DNA of 64,000 nucleotides from Acidobacteriota bacterium (GTDB lineage: Bacteria; Acidobacteriota; Vicinamibacteria; Vicinamibacterales; UBA2999), in the NCBI GenBank assembly GCA_016789705.1, contig JAEUQR010000106.1, positions 1-64,000 of the forward strand, written 5' to 3'. Both the position numbers and the translations under genes were made by a program. How positions within the stretch are numbered: the first letter of the stretch is position 1; each line of letters begins with the position of its first letter. The notes below the pieces were generated by a model that was not told where the DNA came from, made no database searches, and saw nothing but the letters and a program-made list of their open reading frames with translations. Positions 48,692 through 56,825 of this stretch are shown piece by piece.

Positions 48692-49051
48692 TCAGGGACG
48701 AATACGGCCACACCACCTGAGCCGTGCGAACTCGCGGACCCGCCGCGGCCCGGCCTCGACGCCCTCGGCCGCGAGCAGCGCCCGCTTGAGGGCGAGCTGG
48801 CTGTAGCCGCCGAGTGCCCCGCCGGCAGCAATCACCCGGTGATACGGCAGCCCGGGCCGATCGGCCCGGGCGAGGATGTTGCCCACGGCCCGCGCTGCGC
48901 CGGGACGTCCGGCCATGGCGGCCACATCGCCGTACGTCGTGACGCGGCCGGGCGGCACGCGCGACACCACCGTGAGGACGCGGCGCTCGAACGCACCGGC
49001 CCCGCGCCTAGCGGCCGATGACGAGCTTGACGCGGAGGCTCGTGCCGCCAA
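48692..49051 (-). CDS. Alkyltransferase-like (ATL) protein without the reactive cysteine
   Basis: 119 residues. The MGMT/ATL DNA-binding domain is clear: RVPPGRVTTYGDVAAMAGRP, the arginine finger in GAARAVGNILA, and the pocket PYHRVIAAGG at residues 69-78. MGMT proteins have PCHRV with the alkyl-accepting Cys; ATL proteins usually have Trp; here it is Tyr70. ATLs bind O6-alkylguanine and flag it for nucleotide excision repair. Start uncertain: TTG at 49051 overlaps the preceding gene by 44 bp, and no ATG lies before the conserved region. Last gene of a long minus-strand run. Confidence 0.8.
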   Translation of the reverse strand: MAARASASSSSSAARRGAGAFERRVLTVVSRVPPGRVTTYGDVAAMAGRPGAARAVGNILARADRPGLPYHRVIAAGGALGGYSQLALKRALLAAEGVEAGPRRVREFARLRWCGRIRP

Positions 49052-49685
49052 GGTTGTCTTCGCCGAACGCCTTCGAGGCGCCGCCGTCGCCGATGGCGTT
49101 GGCCACCGACGTCCATACCACCTCGCCCGCCAGACCCACCCAGCGGTGCAGACGCACTTCGGCGGCGCCCGTCACGTGGAAGCCGTTGAACGACTCGTCC
49201 ACGTCGTCGCCGTCCTGGGCGAAGGCGGCCGATTCCTCGTAGCGCAGCCGGGTGTAGCCGATGCCGAGCTGGGGGCGAACGCGGGCGCCGAAGAGCGGAC
49301 GGAAACGCCAGCCGGCCGTGACCTCGAGCGGTGTCATCGTGACGTCGGTGTCGATGCCGAGAGGGAAGACCTGGCCACCGGTCGCCACGAACACCCGCTC
49401 GCCGCTCTTCGAGAAGCGGCGCGCTCCGGCTTCGATGACGACCGGGCCCCGCGTGAGGTTGACGCCGCCGCCGAAGTCCTGGCCCTGGCCGCTGCCGAGC
49501 ACGGCCTTGAACGTCTTCGACGCCGTGAACCACGTCGTGCCGGCCGAGATGAACGGTCGAATCTGCAGCCCGTCGGGATACGCCGCGGCCTGGCGCGCGG
49601 CCGGACGGCGCGGCGCGGTCTGCCCGACGGCGGTTGCGGGCAGGCTGACTGCGAGGAGGGCGAGCGCGAACAGCATGGGGCGCAT
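49008..49685 (-). CDS. Small outer-membrane beta-barrel protein
   Basis: 225 residues from ATG 49685 (GGAG 8 nt upstream). Signal peptide MRPMLFALALLAVSLPATAVGQ, then amphipathic strands such as LQIRPFISAGTTWFTASKTF, VVIEAGARRFSKSGERVF, VTAGWRFRPLFGARVRPQLG, AEVRLHRWVGLAGEVVW. Alternating polar and aromatic residues suggest an OmpW/OMP_b-brl type barrel. Function unknown. Located 11 bp after the subtilase gene and overlapping the ATL start. Confidence 0.72.
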   Translation of the reverse strand: MRPMLFALALLAVSLPATAVGQTAPRRPAARQAAAYPDGLQIRPFISAGTTWFTASKTFKAVLGSGQGQDFGGGVNLTRGPVVIEAGARRFSKSGERVFVATGGQVFPLGIDTDVTMTPLEVTAGWRFRPLFGARVRPQLGIGYTRLRYEESAAFAQDGDDVDESFNGFHVTGAAEVRLHRWVGLAGEVVWTSVANAIGDGGASKAFGEDNLGGTSLRVKLVIGR

Positions 49686-49696
49686 GTCATCGTCTC

Positions 49697-51274
49697 CTAG
49701 CGGGCCAGACCCAGCCCGCGCAGGGTGGCGCGGGGATTGATGAGGCCGGCGCCATGGGCGTCGTCGCGCCCGGGGGAGCCGCGGTCGGTCGCGAACTGCT
49801 TCATGGCGGCTTCGATGGCCGCCGGGCTCGTGATGCCCTGCTGGCGCAGCAGGGCCGCGAAGCCCGACACGTGCGGCGCGGCCATCGACGTGCCTTGCAG
49901 GAAGTAGTACTGAAACACGTCGAAACGCGGTGCTCTGAACAGGGCCGGTGCCTGCGTGAAGGTGATGGCGAGGTCCTGATCCACCATCTGCTGCAGGATG
50001 CCACCCTCGCGCGGCCCCGAGAGGCGCTGGTCGCCGCCAGGCGCCGAGAGTTCCACGTAGCTGCCGGTCGTGGAGTAGTAGGCGCGGTCGAGCGTGCGCC
50101 CGACGGCGCCCACCGAGACGGCGCCGTCGATGCTGCCGGTGAAGTCGCCGGCCCGGTTCGCCCGGTTCTGGCCGTTGCCGTCGTTGCCGGCGGAAATGAC
50201 GACGAACGCGCCCTTCGACACCGCATAACGCACGGCCGCTTCGATGGCCGGCGCCGCGCCGCCGGCTTCGCGGCCGATGCTCATGTTGATGACGTGGGCG
50301 CCGTTGTCGGCGGCGTAGCGGATGCCCTGGGCGACGGTGTCGTCGCTGCCGAAGTTCGGGCTGCCGAAGATGAAGTCCCACACCTCGTCGATGACCTTCA
50401 CCGGCATGATGCGCACGTTGAAGGCCATGCCGGCCACGCCGATGCCGTTGTTGGTCGCCTGGCCGATCGTGCCCGAGACATGCGTGCCGTGGCCGTCGAG
50501 GTCGAGCGGCAGGTCGTCGTTCCAGATGAAGTCGCGCGGCGCGACGAAGCGCGACGCGGGTCCGAGATCCGGCGCCGCGGCGAACGGCACGTCCACGAGA
50601 CCGAGGGCGGGGTAGACCGGGCCGCCGGCTTCGAGCCGGAACGCCGAACCGCGATAACGCACGACCGAGTCGCGGAAGGCGACGCCGCTGTCGAGCACGG
50701 CCACCGTCACGTTGCTCGACGCGCCGGGGTTGATGTCCCACGCCCGCTCCATGTCGATGGCGGGGAAGTTCCACTGGAAGGAGTAGAGCGGATCGGTCGG
50801 CGTGAACATCGCGTGGTTGCGGTAGCGTGGCTGCGCGTATTCCACGTCGGGCCGGGATTCGAGTGCCGCGGCGACGGCCTCGGGGTCGGCGCCCTCCGGC
50901 AGCGCCATGATCTCGAAGTCGGCCCACGACGGCCGGGCGAGGCGTTCACCGCCCACGGCGGCAAGCGCCGCCTGACGTGGCGGGATCGTGTCGTTCCTGA
51001 ACTTCACGATGACCGACCCGCGGGCGTAGACGGCGCGCGGTTCGCCTGCCGCATCCGCCACGAGGCCGGCACGGTTGCTGCGGTCGACCGGGTCGAGCGG
51101 GCCGGCCTCGGGGGCGAGGCCGCGGTCGATGCCCGGCAGCGCGGCCTCTTCGAGCAGCACGCGGGCCGCGGACTCGATGCCGGCCTGGCGGCCCGAAGGC
51201 ACGGCCACCGTCAGCGCCAGCACTCCCGCGGCCACGATGGCCGACGCAGGTCGTCGTCGAGTCGATGGGGTCAT
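49697..51274 (-). CDS. S8 family serine peptidase (subtilase), secreted
   Basis: 525 residues with a signal peptide (SAIVAAGVLALTVAVPSG). An I9-like inhibitor propeptide (VIVKFRNDTIPPRQAALAAV, EYAQPRYRNHAM) is followed by the subtilisin domain with the triad Asp in VAVLDSGVAF, His in DGHGTHVSGT and Ser in QGTSMAAPHVSG. The oxyanion Asn lies in VISAGNDGNGQN. It is an extracellular or periplasmic endopeptidase. Closely followed by an outer-membrane barrel gene (11 bp); preceded 41 bp upstream by the phosphatase gene. Confidence 0.93.
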   Translation of the reverse strand: MTPSTRRRPASAIVAAGVLALTVAVPSGRQAGIESAARVLLEEAALPGIDRGLAPEAGPLDPVDRSNRAGLVADAAGEPRAVYARGSVIVKFRNDTIPPRQAALAAVGGERLARPSWADFEIMALPEGADPEAVAAALESRPDVEYAQPRYRNHAMFTPTDPLYSFQWNFPAIDMERAWDINPGASSNVTVAVLDSGVAFRDSVVRYRGSAFRLEAGGPVYPALGLVDVPFAAAPDLGPASRFVAPRDFIWNDDLPLDLDGHGTHVSGTIGQATNNGIGVAGMAFNVRIMPVKVIDEVWDFIFGSPNFGSDDTVAQGIRYAADNGAHVINMSIGREAGGAAPAIEAAVRYAVSKGAFVVISAGNDGNGQNRANRAGDFTGSIDGAVSVGAVGRTLDRAYYSTTGSYVELSAPGGDQRLSGPREGGILQQMVDQDLAITFTQAPALFRAPRFDVFQYYFLQGTSMAAPHVSGFAALLRQQGITSPAAIEAAMKQFATDRGSPGRDDAHGAGLINPRATLRGLGLAR

Positions 51275-51315
51275 GGCGAACGGTCCTCGCGGTCGGAGGG
51301 GCAGGCGCGGTCAGT

Positions 51316-53019
51316 CTACTGTGCCGGAGCGCGTTGCGTCACGGCGTCGGTCAGCGGGCGGCCCTCGACGTCCCGCATCGGCACGCCGATCGTGGCGGCG
51401 AGCGTCGGCGCCAGGTCCGCGGGGGTCACCCGCGTGCCGTAGTGGCCGGCCTGGAACGCCGCGCCGAGGAAGACGAGCGGCACGTGCTGGTCGTAGGTGT
51501 GCGGCGACCCATGGGTCGTACCATCGCCGCCGTCCGCTTGATTACCGGGGACGAAGATCCAGTCCGGGGCGGGAACGATCGTGATGTCGCCGCTGCGCTC
51601 CGCCACGTGGCCGGCGCGAATGGCGGCGAGCAGGTCCGGCGCCACGTCGTCGTGCGCTGCCGCAAGGTCGCCGTTCCAGACAGCCGTCGCGATGCCGGGG
51701 ATGGCGCGAAGGGCCGCGATGGCGGGTGCCATGGTCGCCGCCGTCGCTTTCGCCTGTGCCTCGCGCGTGAGGTAGACCTGCGTGTATTCCGCGCGGGCCA
51801 CATGCGGCCCGGCGCCGAGTTCCGCCAGCGCCTTGTCCACCGCGGTGCGCACCGCGCCGAGCGGCACGCGACCTGCCCGTCCCCCGGCGGCCTGCGTCGC
51901 TTCCGGCACCGTCGCCACCCCGTGATCCGACGACAGCGCCAGCACGTAGCGGTCGCGCCCGACCGCGGTGTCGAGGAAGGTCAGCAGGCGCCCGAGCGTG
52001 CGGTCGAGGCGGGCCAGCACATCCTGCACTTCGTGACTGTCGGGACCGAACGAGTGGCCGACGTGATCGGTGGCGGAGAAACTCACGCCGAGGAAGTCGG
52101 GCACGCCACGCTGCCCGAGCTTGAAGTCGCGCACGGCGGCCTCGGCCATTGCGCCAAGATACGCGTCGGAGTAGGGACTCTCTTCCCACAGGTCTCTGAA
52201 CGTGCCGGCGGCCGTGCCGGAGAGCGGGTGCGGGAACACCGCCTGCCAGCCGGTGGCGGGACGTTCACCCACGCCGTCATCGCGGCCGGTGTAGGAGTCG
52301 GCCGGGTGCAGCCGCTCCCACACGGTGTTGACGTCGTTCGTGTACGGCTGCGCGGTGAGGAAGCGGGCGACCTGACGCCGCGGCCGTCCGTAGGCGCTCG
52401 ACGTCTGCCAGCCGTTCCCGCCGAACCACGTGACCGCGGTCGCGTCCTTGCCGGCCATCATGATGGCGGAGCGGGCCTTCATGGACATCGTCACGACGCG
52501 CGATTCCCGCCGCCATCGCCGCAGGCGCTCGCCGAGCGTCGGCACCTTCAGCTGCACGGCGCTGTGGCCGTCGCCGCCCGAGGCTCCGCCGTAGGTGTAG
52601 GTCGTGGCCGACGGATCGGCGGTGCAGGGGCGCACGTCGCCGATATCGCGATGGAACCACTGGTTGAGGATGACGCCGTGAGTCTTCGGCCAGGCGCCCG
52701 TGCCGAGCGTGGCGTGCCCGGCGCAGGTGACCGTGTTCAGGTAGGGGTAGAACGTCTGGTCGTAGATGGCGCCCTGCTCGAGCAGGCGCTTGAAGCCGCC
52801 GCTCCAGAGCGACGCGTAGCGCGTGAGGTACTCGGCCCGCATCTGGTCGACGACGACCAGCACGAGCAGCGAAGGGCGGCGCGGGGGGGATGGCTGCGCT
52901 GCGCGGACCGGCCAGAGGGCGGCGCCGCCGGCGAGGGCGGCCCCGACGAGCGCGGCGGCCAGGCGGCGGGAGGGACGACGGCGCGTGCCGGTCATGGTCG
53001 ATGGTTCCGGGCGGGTCAT
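51316..53019 (-). CDS. PafA-like alkaline phosphatase (phosphatase/nucleotide pyrophosphatase superfamily)
   Basis: 567 residues. A signal peptide region (SRRLAAALVGAALAGGAALWPVRAA) is followed by VVVDQMRAEYL with the first metal-binding Asp, nucleophile Thr98 in NTVTCAGHATLGTG, ATDHVGHSFGPDSHEV, LALSSDHGVATVPE, and a late His in SPHTYDQHVPLVF. These are the two-zinc ligands of the superfamily. It would remove phosphate from mono- or diesters in the periplasm. Its ATG makes an ATGA overlap with the HD-GYP stop; a second start at ATG 52995 is possible. Confidence 0.9.
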   Translation of the reverse strand: MTRPEPSTMTGTRRRPSRRLAAALVGAALAGGAALWPVRAAQPSPPRRPSLLVLVVVDQMRAEYLTRYASLWSGGFKRLLEQGAIYDQTFYPYLNTVTCAGHATLGTGAWPKTHGVILNQWFHRDIGDVRPCTADPSATTYTYGGASGGDGHSAVQLKVPTLGERLRRWRRESRVVTMSMKARSAIMMAGKDATAVTWFGGNGWQTSSAYGRPRRQVARFLTAQPYTNDVNTVWERLHPADSYTGRDDGVGERPATGWQAVFPHPLSGTAAGTFRDLWEESPYSDAYLGAMAEAAVRDFKLGQRGVPDFLGVSFSATDHVGHSFGPDSHEVQDVLARLDRTLGRLLTFLDTAVGRDRYVLALSSDHGVATVPEATQAAGGRAGRVPLGAVRTAVDKALAELGAGPHVARAEYTQVYLTREAQAKATAATMAPAIAALRAIPGIATAVWNGDLAAAHDDVAPDLLAAIRAGHVAERSGDITIVPAPDWIFVPGNQADGGDGTTHGSPHTYDQHVPLVFLGAAFQAGHYGTRVTPADLAPTLAATIGVPMRDVEGRPLTDAVTQRAPAQ

Positions 53020-54410
53020 CAGAGGTAGGTCAGGGGATCGATGCCGAAGTCCTTCGGATCGACCGGCGCCACGACGGACTTCGGACCGGCGGTCTCGCTG
53101 TCCACGTCCCAGAGATTCACGTCGAAGGGCCGCGCCAGGCGCGTGCCCGCCGCGTCGATGATGACGCGCACCCGCGGCCGCCGCGGATCGGGGGCGAACG
53201 TGCGGATGACCACGCCCACCTGGCCGGTGTCGAGCCGCACCATGTTGCCGGGCGGGTAGAGCCCCATGAGCTGCGAGAAGCGGCGCACGAGGTGCTGATC
53301 GAAGTGGAGGCCGTCGCTCTTCTGCAGCACCGCCAGGATGCGGTCGGTGGCGTGGGCCCCCTGATAGGCGCGCTGCGAGCGCATGGCGTCGTAGACGTCC
53401 GAGATACTGCAGAGCATCGTGCCGAGGTTGAGCGAGGCGCGCTTCACGCCCATCGGATAGCCCGAGCCGTCGATGCGCAGGTGATGTTCGAAGGCCACCA
53501 CCGGCGCGAGCGCCGGAATCTCGGGCGTGCGGCGCAGGATCTCGGCGCCGTCGACGACATGCATCCGCATGATCGCGAATTCGGATTCGGTGAGCCGGTC
53601 GGGTTTCGTCAGGATCTCGAGCGGCGTGCGCACCTTGCCGATGTCGTGCATGAGCGCGGCCAGGCCGAACTCACGCAGCAGCGCGCCGTCGATGCCGAGG
53701 CTGCGCGCCTGCGCCATGACGAGGATCGAGACGTTCACCATGTGCGTGAACGTGTAGTTGTCGTAGTCCTTGAGCGCGGTGAGCGCCATGAGCGCCGTGC
53801 GGTTCTGCGCCACCGCCTGGGCCAGCGAGTCCACGAGCTGCTTGGCCTGGTTGGGATCGGGCATCCCCTCCTTCTGCGTCATCTCCCAGAGCGCGCCGGC
53901 AATCGACACGCCGTCGGTGTAGAGGCGGCGGATCGTGGCCACGTCGGCCGCCGAGGCCTCGACGCGCTCGTCGAGCGTGAGACGGCCGACGCGGACGCGC
54001 GTGAGGGCGCCGAGCACGGCCAGCGGGTCGGGGATCTGGCCGGGCGCAGTGACGCCGGCGCGCTCGGGATGCGCGAGGGTCTCGATGAGGAGCGCCAGTT
54101 CTTCGGGCGGGACGCCGCGATCGAACGTGATGCGTTCGATGCCCACCTGGCGCACGCGCCGCAGCAGCTCCGAGAAGGCCTCGCCGGCGTGCACGAGCGG
54201 AATTTCGCCGACCACGACCTCGTTCTCGATGAAGCCGACGGCGAGGCTGGCGTCATCGACGAGCATCTGGTTGGCCGATTCGGCCAGCGCCTTGAGGGCG
54301 CGGCCGGCGAGCGGATGTGACGGCGCGTAGAGCTGGTTGGCGCGGACCGCCGCGGTCAGCCGCCGTACGAACTCATCGGCCTGACGCAGCTGGCGTGCAG
54401 CATCGCTCAC
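53019..54410 (-). CDS. HD-GYP domain protein with shared N-terminal domain
   Basis: 463 residues. N-terminal domain (about 1-115: YAPSHPLAGRALKALAE, FIENEVVVGEIPL) is like that of the next gene upstream, the HEAT protein. The HD-GYP domain starts near residue 200: FTHMVNVSILVMAQARSLG, LMHDIGKVRTP, and HHLRIDGSGYP. The usual motif is HHExxDGxGYP; here the Glu is Leu, so the metal site may be altered. HD-GYP enzymes degrade cyclic di-GMP. Start ATG makes an ATGA overlap with the HEAT stop. The same overlap joins it to the phosphatase gene. Confidence 0.86.
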   Translation of the reverse strand: MSDAARQLRQADEFVRRLTAAVRANQLYAPSHPLAGRALKALAESANQMLVDDASLAVGFIENEVVVGEIPLVHAGEAFSELLRRVRQVGIERITFDRGVPPEELALLIETLAHPERAGVTAPGQIPDPLAVLGALTRVRVGRLTLDERVEASAADVATIRRLYTDGVSIAGALWEMTQKEGMPDPNQAKQLVDSLAQAVAQNRTALMALTALKDYDNYTFTHMVNVSILVMAQARSLGIDGALLREFGLAALMHDIGKVRTPLEILTKPDRLTESEFAIMRMHVVDGAEILRRTPEIPALAPVVAFEHHLRIDGSGYPMGVKRASLNLGTMLCSISDVYDAMRSQRAYQGAHATDRILAVLQKSDGLHFDQHLVRRFSQLMGLYPPGNMVRLDTGQVGVVIRTFAPDPRRPRVRVIIDAAGTRLARPFDVNLWDVDSETAGPKSVVAPVDPKDFGIDPLTYL

Positions 54411-56740
54411 GACTCACTCCTGTGGGACTCCGGCGGGTCCGGCGGCGCGTCCGACGCGTCGGGCTCCGCCGCTGGGGGGGCGGCAGCATCCGCCGCTCGC
54501 GGCGACGGACGGGAGGGGGAAGCGAGGGCGGCCTGTGCGGCGGTCTTCGCGCCGTACCGGCCCGATCGCGCCAGCGTTTCGAGGGCCCCGAGCGCGTCGG
54601 CCGAGCCGATGGCCCGCAGCGCCTTCACGGCGGCGGTGCGCAGGCGCCTGGCCTGGAAGGGCTTCCACCAGGCGCCACGGCCGGCCGCATCGACCAGCGC
54701 ACCGATCGTCGTGTCGTCCGACACGCGCAGCGTGCCCAGCGCCTCGACCGCCGAGAGGAACACCTTCTCGGCGCGGCCGCGGATCTGGCCCTGCCGCACG
54801 ATGAAGGCGAAGAGCGGTGCGGCGCGTTCGTCGCGCAGCGTGCTGATCGAGCCCGTGATCATGTCGCGCGTGCGTTGCGAACCCGAGGTGAGCGCGTCGC
54901 GCAGAGCCGCGAACGCCTCGTCGGTGCCCGTCTGCACGATGGCGCGCAGCGCATCGCGCTGCACCTGGAGTTCGTCGTCGTCGAGCAGCTTCAGCAGCAG
55001 CGGCAGCGCCTCGGGCCCGCCGACCGCGCGCACGAGCTCGATGGCCGTGCGGCGCACCGAGGCGTTCGGCGAGGCACAGAGTTCGGCGACCCGGGCGCGG
55101 GCGGCCGAGCCGAACGAGATGAGCACCTCGCGCAGCCGGCGGATCGTGCGGGCGCCGTCTTCGGCGAGCAGCGCGTCGATGAGCCGGCCGACGACGCCGC
55201 GGCCGAGCGACAGGCTGAAGCGGGTGACGCGCGGCATGTCGCCGTCGTCGGCCTGGCGGATGAAGAGCAGCACGTGCGTCATGACCTCGCCCGAGGCGAG
55301 CTGGGCGACGCCGTCCTTCGCGGCGCCGGCAAACGGCGAGGCCTGGTCGCGCGACACGTGCAGCAGCGTGTCGAGCAGGTCCTGCGCCGGCGCGAGGTCG
55401 CCCACGAGCACGAGCTGCTCGATGCGGGCGAGTGCCAGCACGAGCACCTTGCGCCACTCATCGGGCCGCGACTCCACGACGATGAGGTCGCCGAGCACCT
55501 GCTGGTCGAGCCGCCGCACCTGTTCGTCGGAGACCGTGGCGACCCAGGCGGCGACGCGCTCGGGCGGATCGTCGCCGATCTTGTCCATTTCGACGGCGAC
55601 GACACGCGCCTGCGTGAGGTCGCGCGCGTAGTCCTCCGAGATGTACTTCTCGTCCGAGTAGGACGACAGGATGTCGGCCGCCTGATGCCAGAGTTCGGTG
55701 AACTGCGGCTCCCGGCCGAGCGGCCCGGCGGCGGCCTGGCTGGCGGCCAGGTCCAGCACGCGGTCGCGTTGCGTGTGGTCGGGCACCAGGGCCTGGAAGG
55801 CCTGGGCGAGGCGCGCCGTGGCGGCGCGGTCGCGCGCCACCGACTGGGCGACGAACTTCGCCACGAGGCTTTCGTCGACGCGCTCGCGCAGTTCGGTCGC
55901 CAGGTCGATGCCGTCGGGCTGGCCGTCCTCGTTGACCGGCTGCGGCTCCTCGAGCAGCGACATCACCATCTCGGGCGACATGCGCGGCAGGCTGTTCGCG
56001 ATGTTCCGCAGGACGCGATCCAGCTGGCCCGGATCGGAGCGGGTGATGAAGGCGGCGAGCGCCTGCAGGAGTTTGGCGAGCTGGGACTTCTGCTTGCTCA
56101 GCCAGTAGCCTTCCTGGGCGCCGCGTTCGACGATGCTGTCGACGAACGCGGCCAGCCGCTGCGGTTCGTTCGCGATCTCGAGCAGCGTCGACAGCATCGA
56201 GTCGTCGATGTCGGTCTGTTCGCCGGAGAGGTACGCCGAAAGGATGTTCTCCCAGTCGGAATTCTCGTTGCCCGACCGCTCGCGCAGCACCTCGCCGTAG
56301 TCGATCTGCCGCACTTCGAGCGGACCGCCGCCACCGGATTCCCAGGCCCGCGTGATGCCGCCTTCGTCGCGGATGTCGGCCGGTGACTGCGCGATCAGCA
56401 CGAGGAAGGCGTGCCAGGCAGGCGCCTCGAGCGGGCCGACGATGTTCAGTTCGCCGACGCTGTGGGCGTGCAGCATGCCGGCCAGTTCCGTGACCGCCTG
56501 ATCGGGGCGGGCGAGGGCGCGGCCGCCGACGAGGAGCGTGTCGGGCATCACCGTGATGAGGAACGGCCCGTCGACGACGGCGCGGCTGCCGGCGGTCGTG
56601 ATGCGGGCAAGCGCGTCCTGGATGGCGGGGTGCGTGGCGGGGTACATCGACACCACACGGGCCGCGGCCTTGCAGGCGCGGGCCAGATCCAGCAGTTTGC
56701 TGCTCGTGTCGGCCGACAGCGGCTCGGTCTCGTATGACAT
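54407..56740 (-). CDS. HEAT-repeat protein with the same N-terminal domain as the HD-GYP protein
   Basis: 777 residues, no signal peptide. Residues about 15-115 (YPATHPAIQDALARIT, MPDTLLVGGRALA) align without gaps to the HD-GYP N-terminus. The middle is helical. The C-terminal half (about 500-720) has HEAT/PBS-type repeats: LCASPNASVRRTAIELVRAVG, LLKLLDDDELQVQRDALRAI, LRTAAVKALRAIGSADALGALE in pieces of about 30 residues. It ends in a Pro/Ala tail. HEAT repeats bind proteins, so it may be a scaffold in the c-di-GMP pathway of its partner. No known name. Divergent from deoA with an AT-rich spacer. Confidence 0.75.
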   Translation of the reverse strand: MSYETEPLSADTSSKLLDLARACKAAARVVSMYPATHPAIQDALARITTAGSRAVVDGPFLITVMPDTLLVGGRALARPDQAVTELAGMLHAHSVGELNIVGPLEAPAWHAFLVLIAQSPADIRDEGGITRAWESGGGGPLEVRQIDYGEVLRERSGNENSDWENILSAYLSGEQTDIDDSMLSTLLEIANEPQRLAAFVDSIVERGAQEGYWLSKQKSQLAKLLQALAAFITRSDPGQLDRVLRNIANSLPRMSPEMVMSLLEEPQPVNEDGQPDGIDLATELRERVDESLVAKFVAQSVARDRAATARLAQAFQALVPDHTQRDRVLDLAASQAAAGPLGREPQFTELWHQAADILSSYSDEKYISEDYARDLTQARVVAVEMDKIGDDPPERVAAWVATVSDEQVRRLDQQVLGDLIVVESRPDEWRKVLVLALARIEQLVLVGDLAPAQDLLDTLLHVSRDQASPFAGAAKDGVAQLASGEVMTHVLLFIRQADDGDMPRVTRFSLSLGRGVVGRLIDALLAEDGARTIRRLREVLISFGSAARARVAELCASPNASVRRTAIELVRAVGGPEALPLLLKLLDDDELQVQRDALRAIVQTGTDEAFAALRDALTSGSQRTRDMITGSISTLRDERAAPLFAFIVRQGQIRGRAEKVFLSAVEALGTLRVSDDTTIGALVDAAGRGAWWKPFQARRLRTAAVKALRAIGSADALGALETLARSGRYGAKTAAQAALASPSRPSPRAADAAAPPAAEPDASDAPPDPPESHRSES

Positions 56741-56784
56741 GGACGCCGGACGCAGGGTCCGGCGGGGGAAGCCGACCCGCGTAG

Positions 56785-56812
56785 ATTATAGACGTCAACC
56801 GGCTGCTATACT
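56785..56812. promoter_or_regulatory. Divergent promoter elements between the HEAT gene and deoA
   Basis: Plus strand: extended -10 TGC-TATACT (56804-56812), 13 nt before the deoA ATG, so only a few nt of leader. Minus strand: exact TATAAT (56790-56785), about 44 nt before the HEAT-gene ATG. Neither has a clear -35. Confidence 0.5.
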
Positions 56813-56825
56813 GCGCGTCGATTCC

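Noticed and set aside
53270-53480. Active c-di-GMP phosphodiesterase assigned without reservation
   Set aside because: The signature glutamate of HHExxDGxGYP is a leucine here, so catalytic activity was not claimed.
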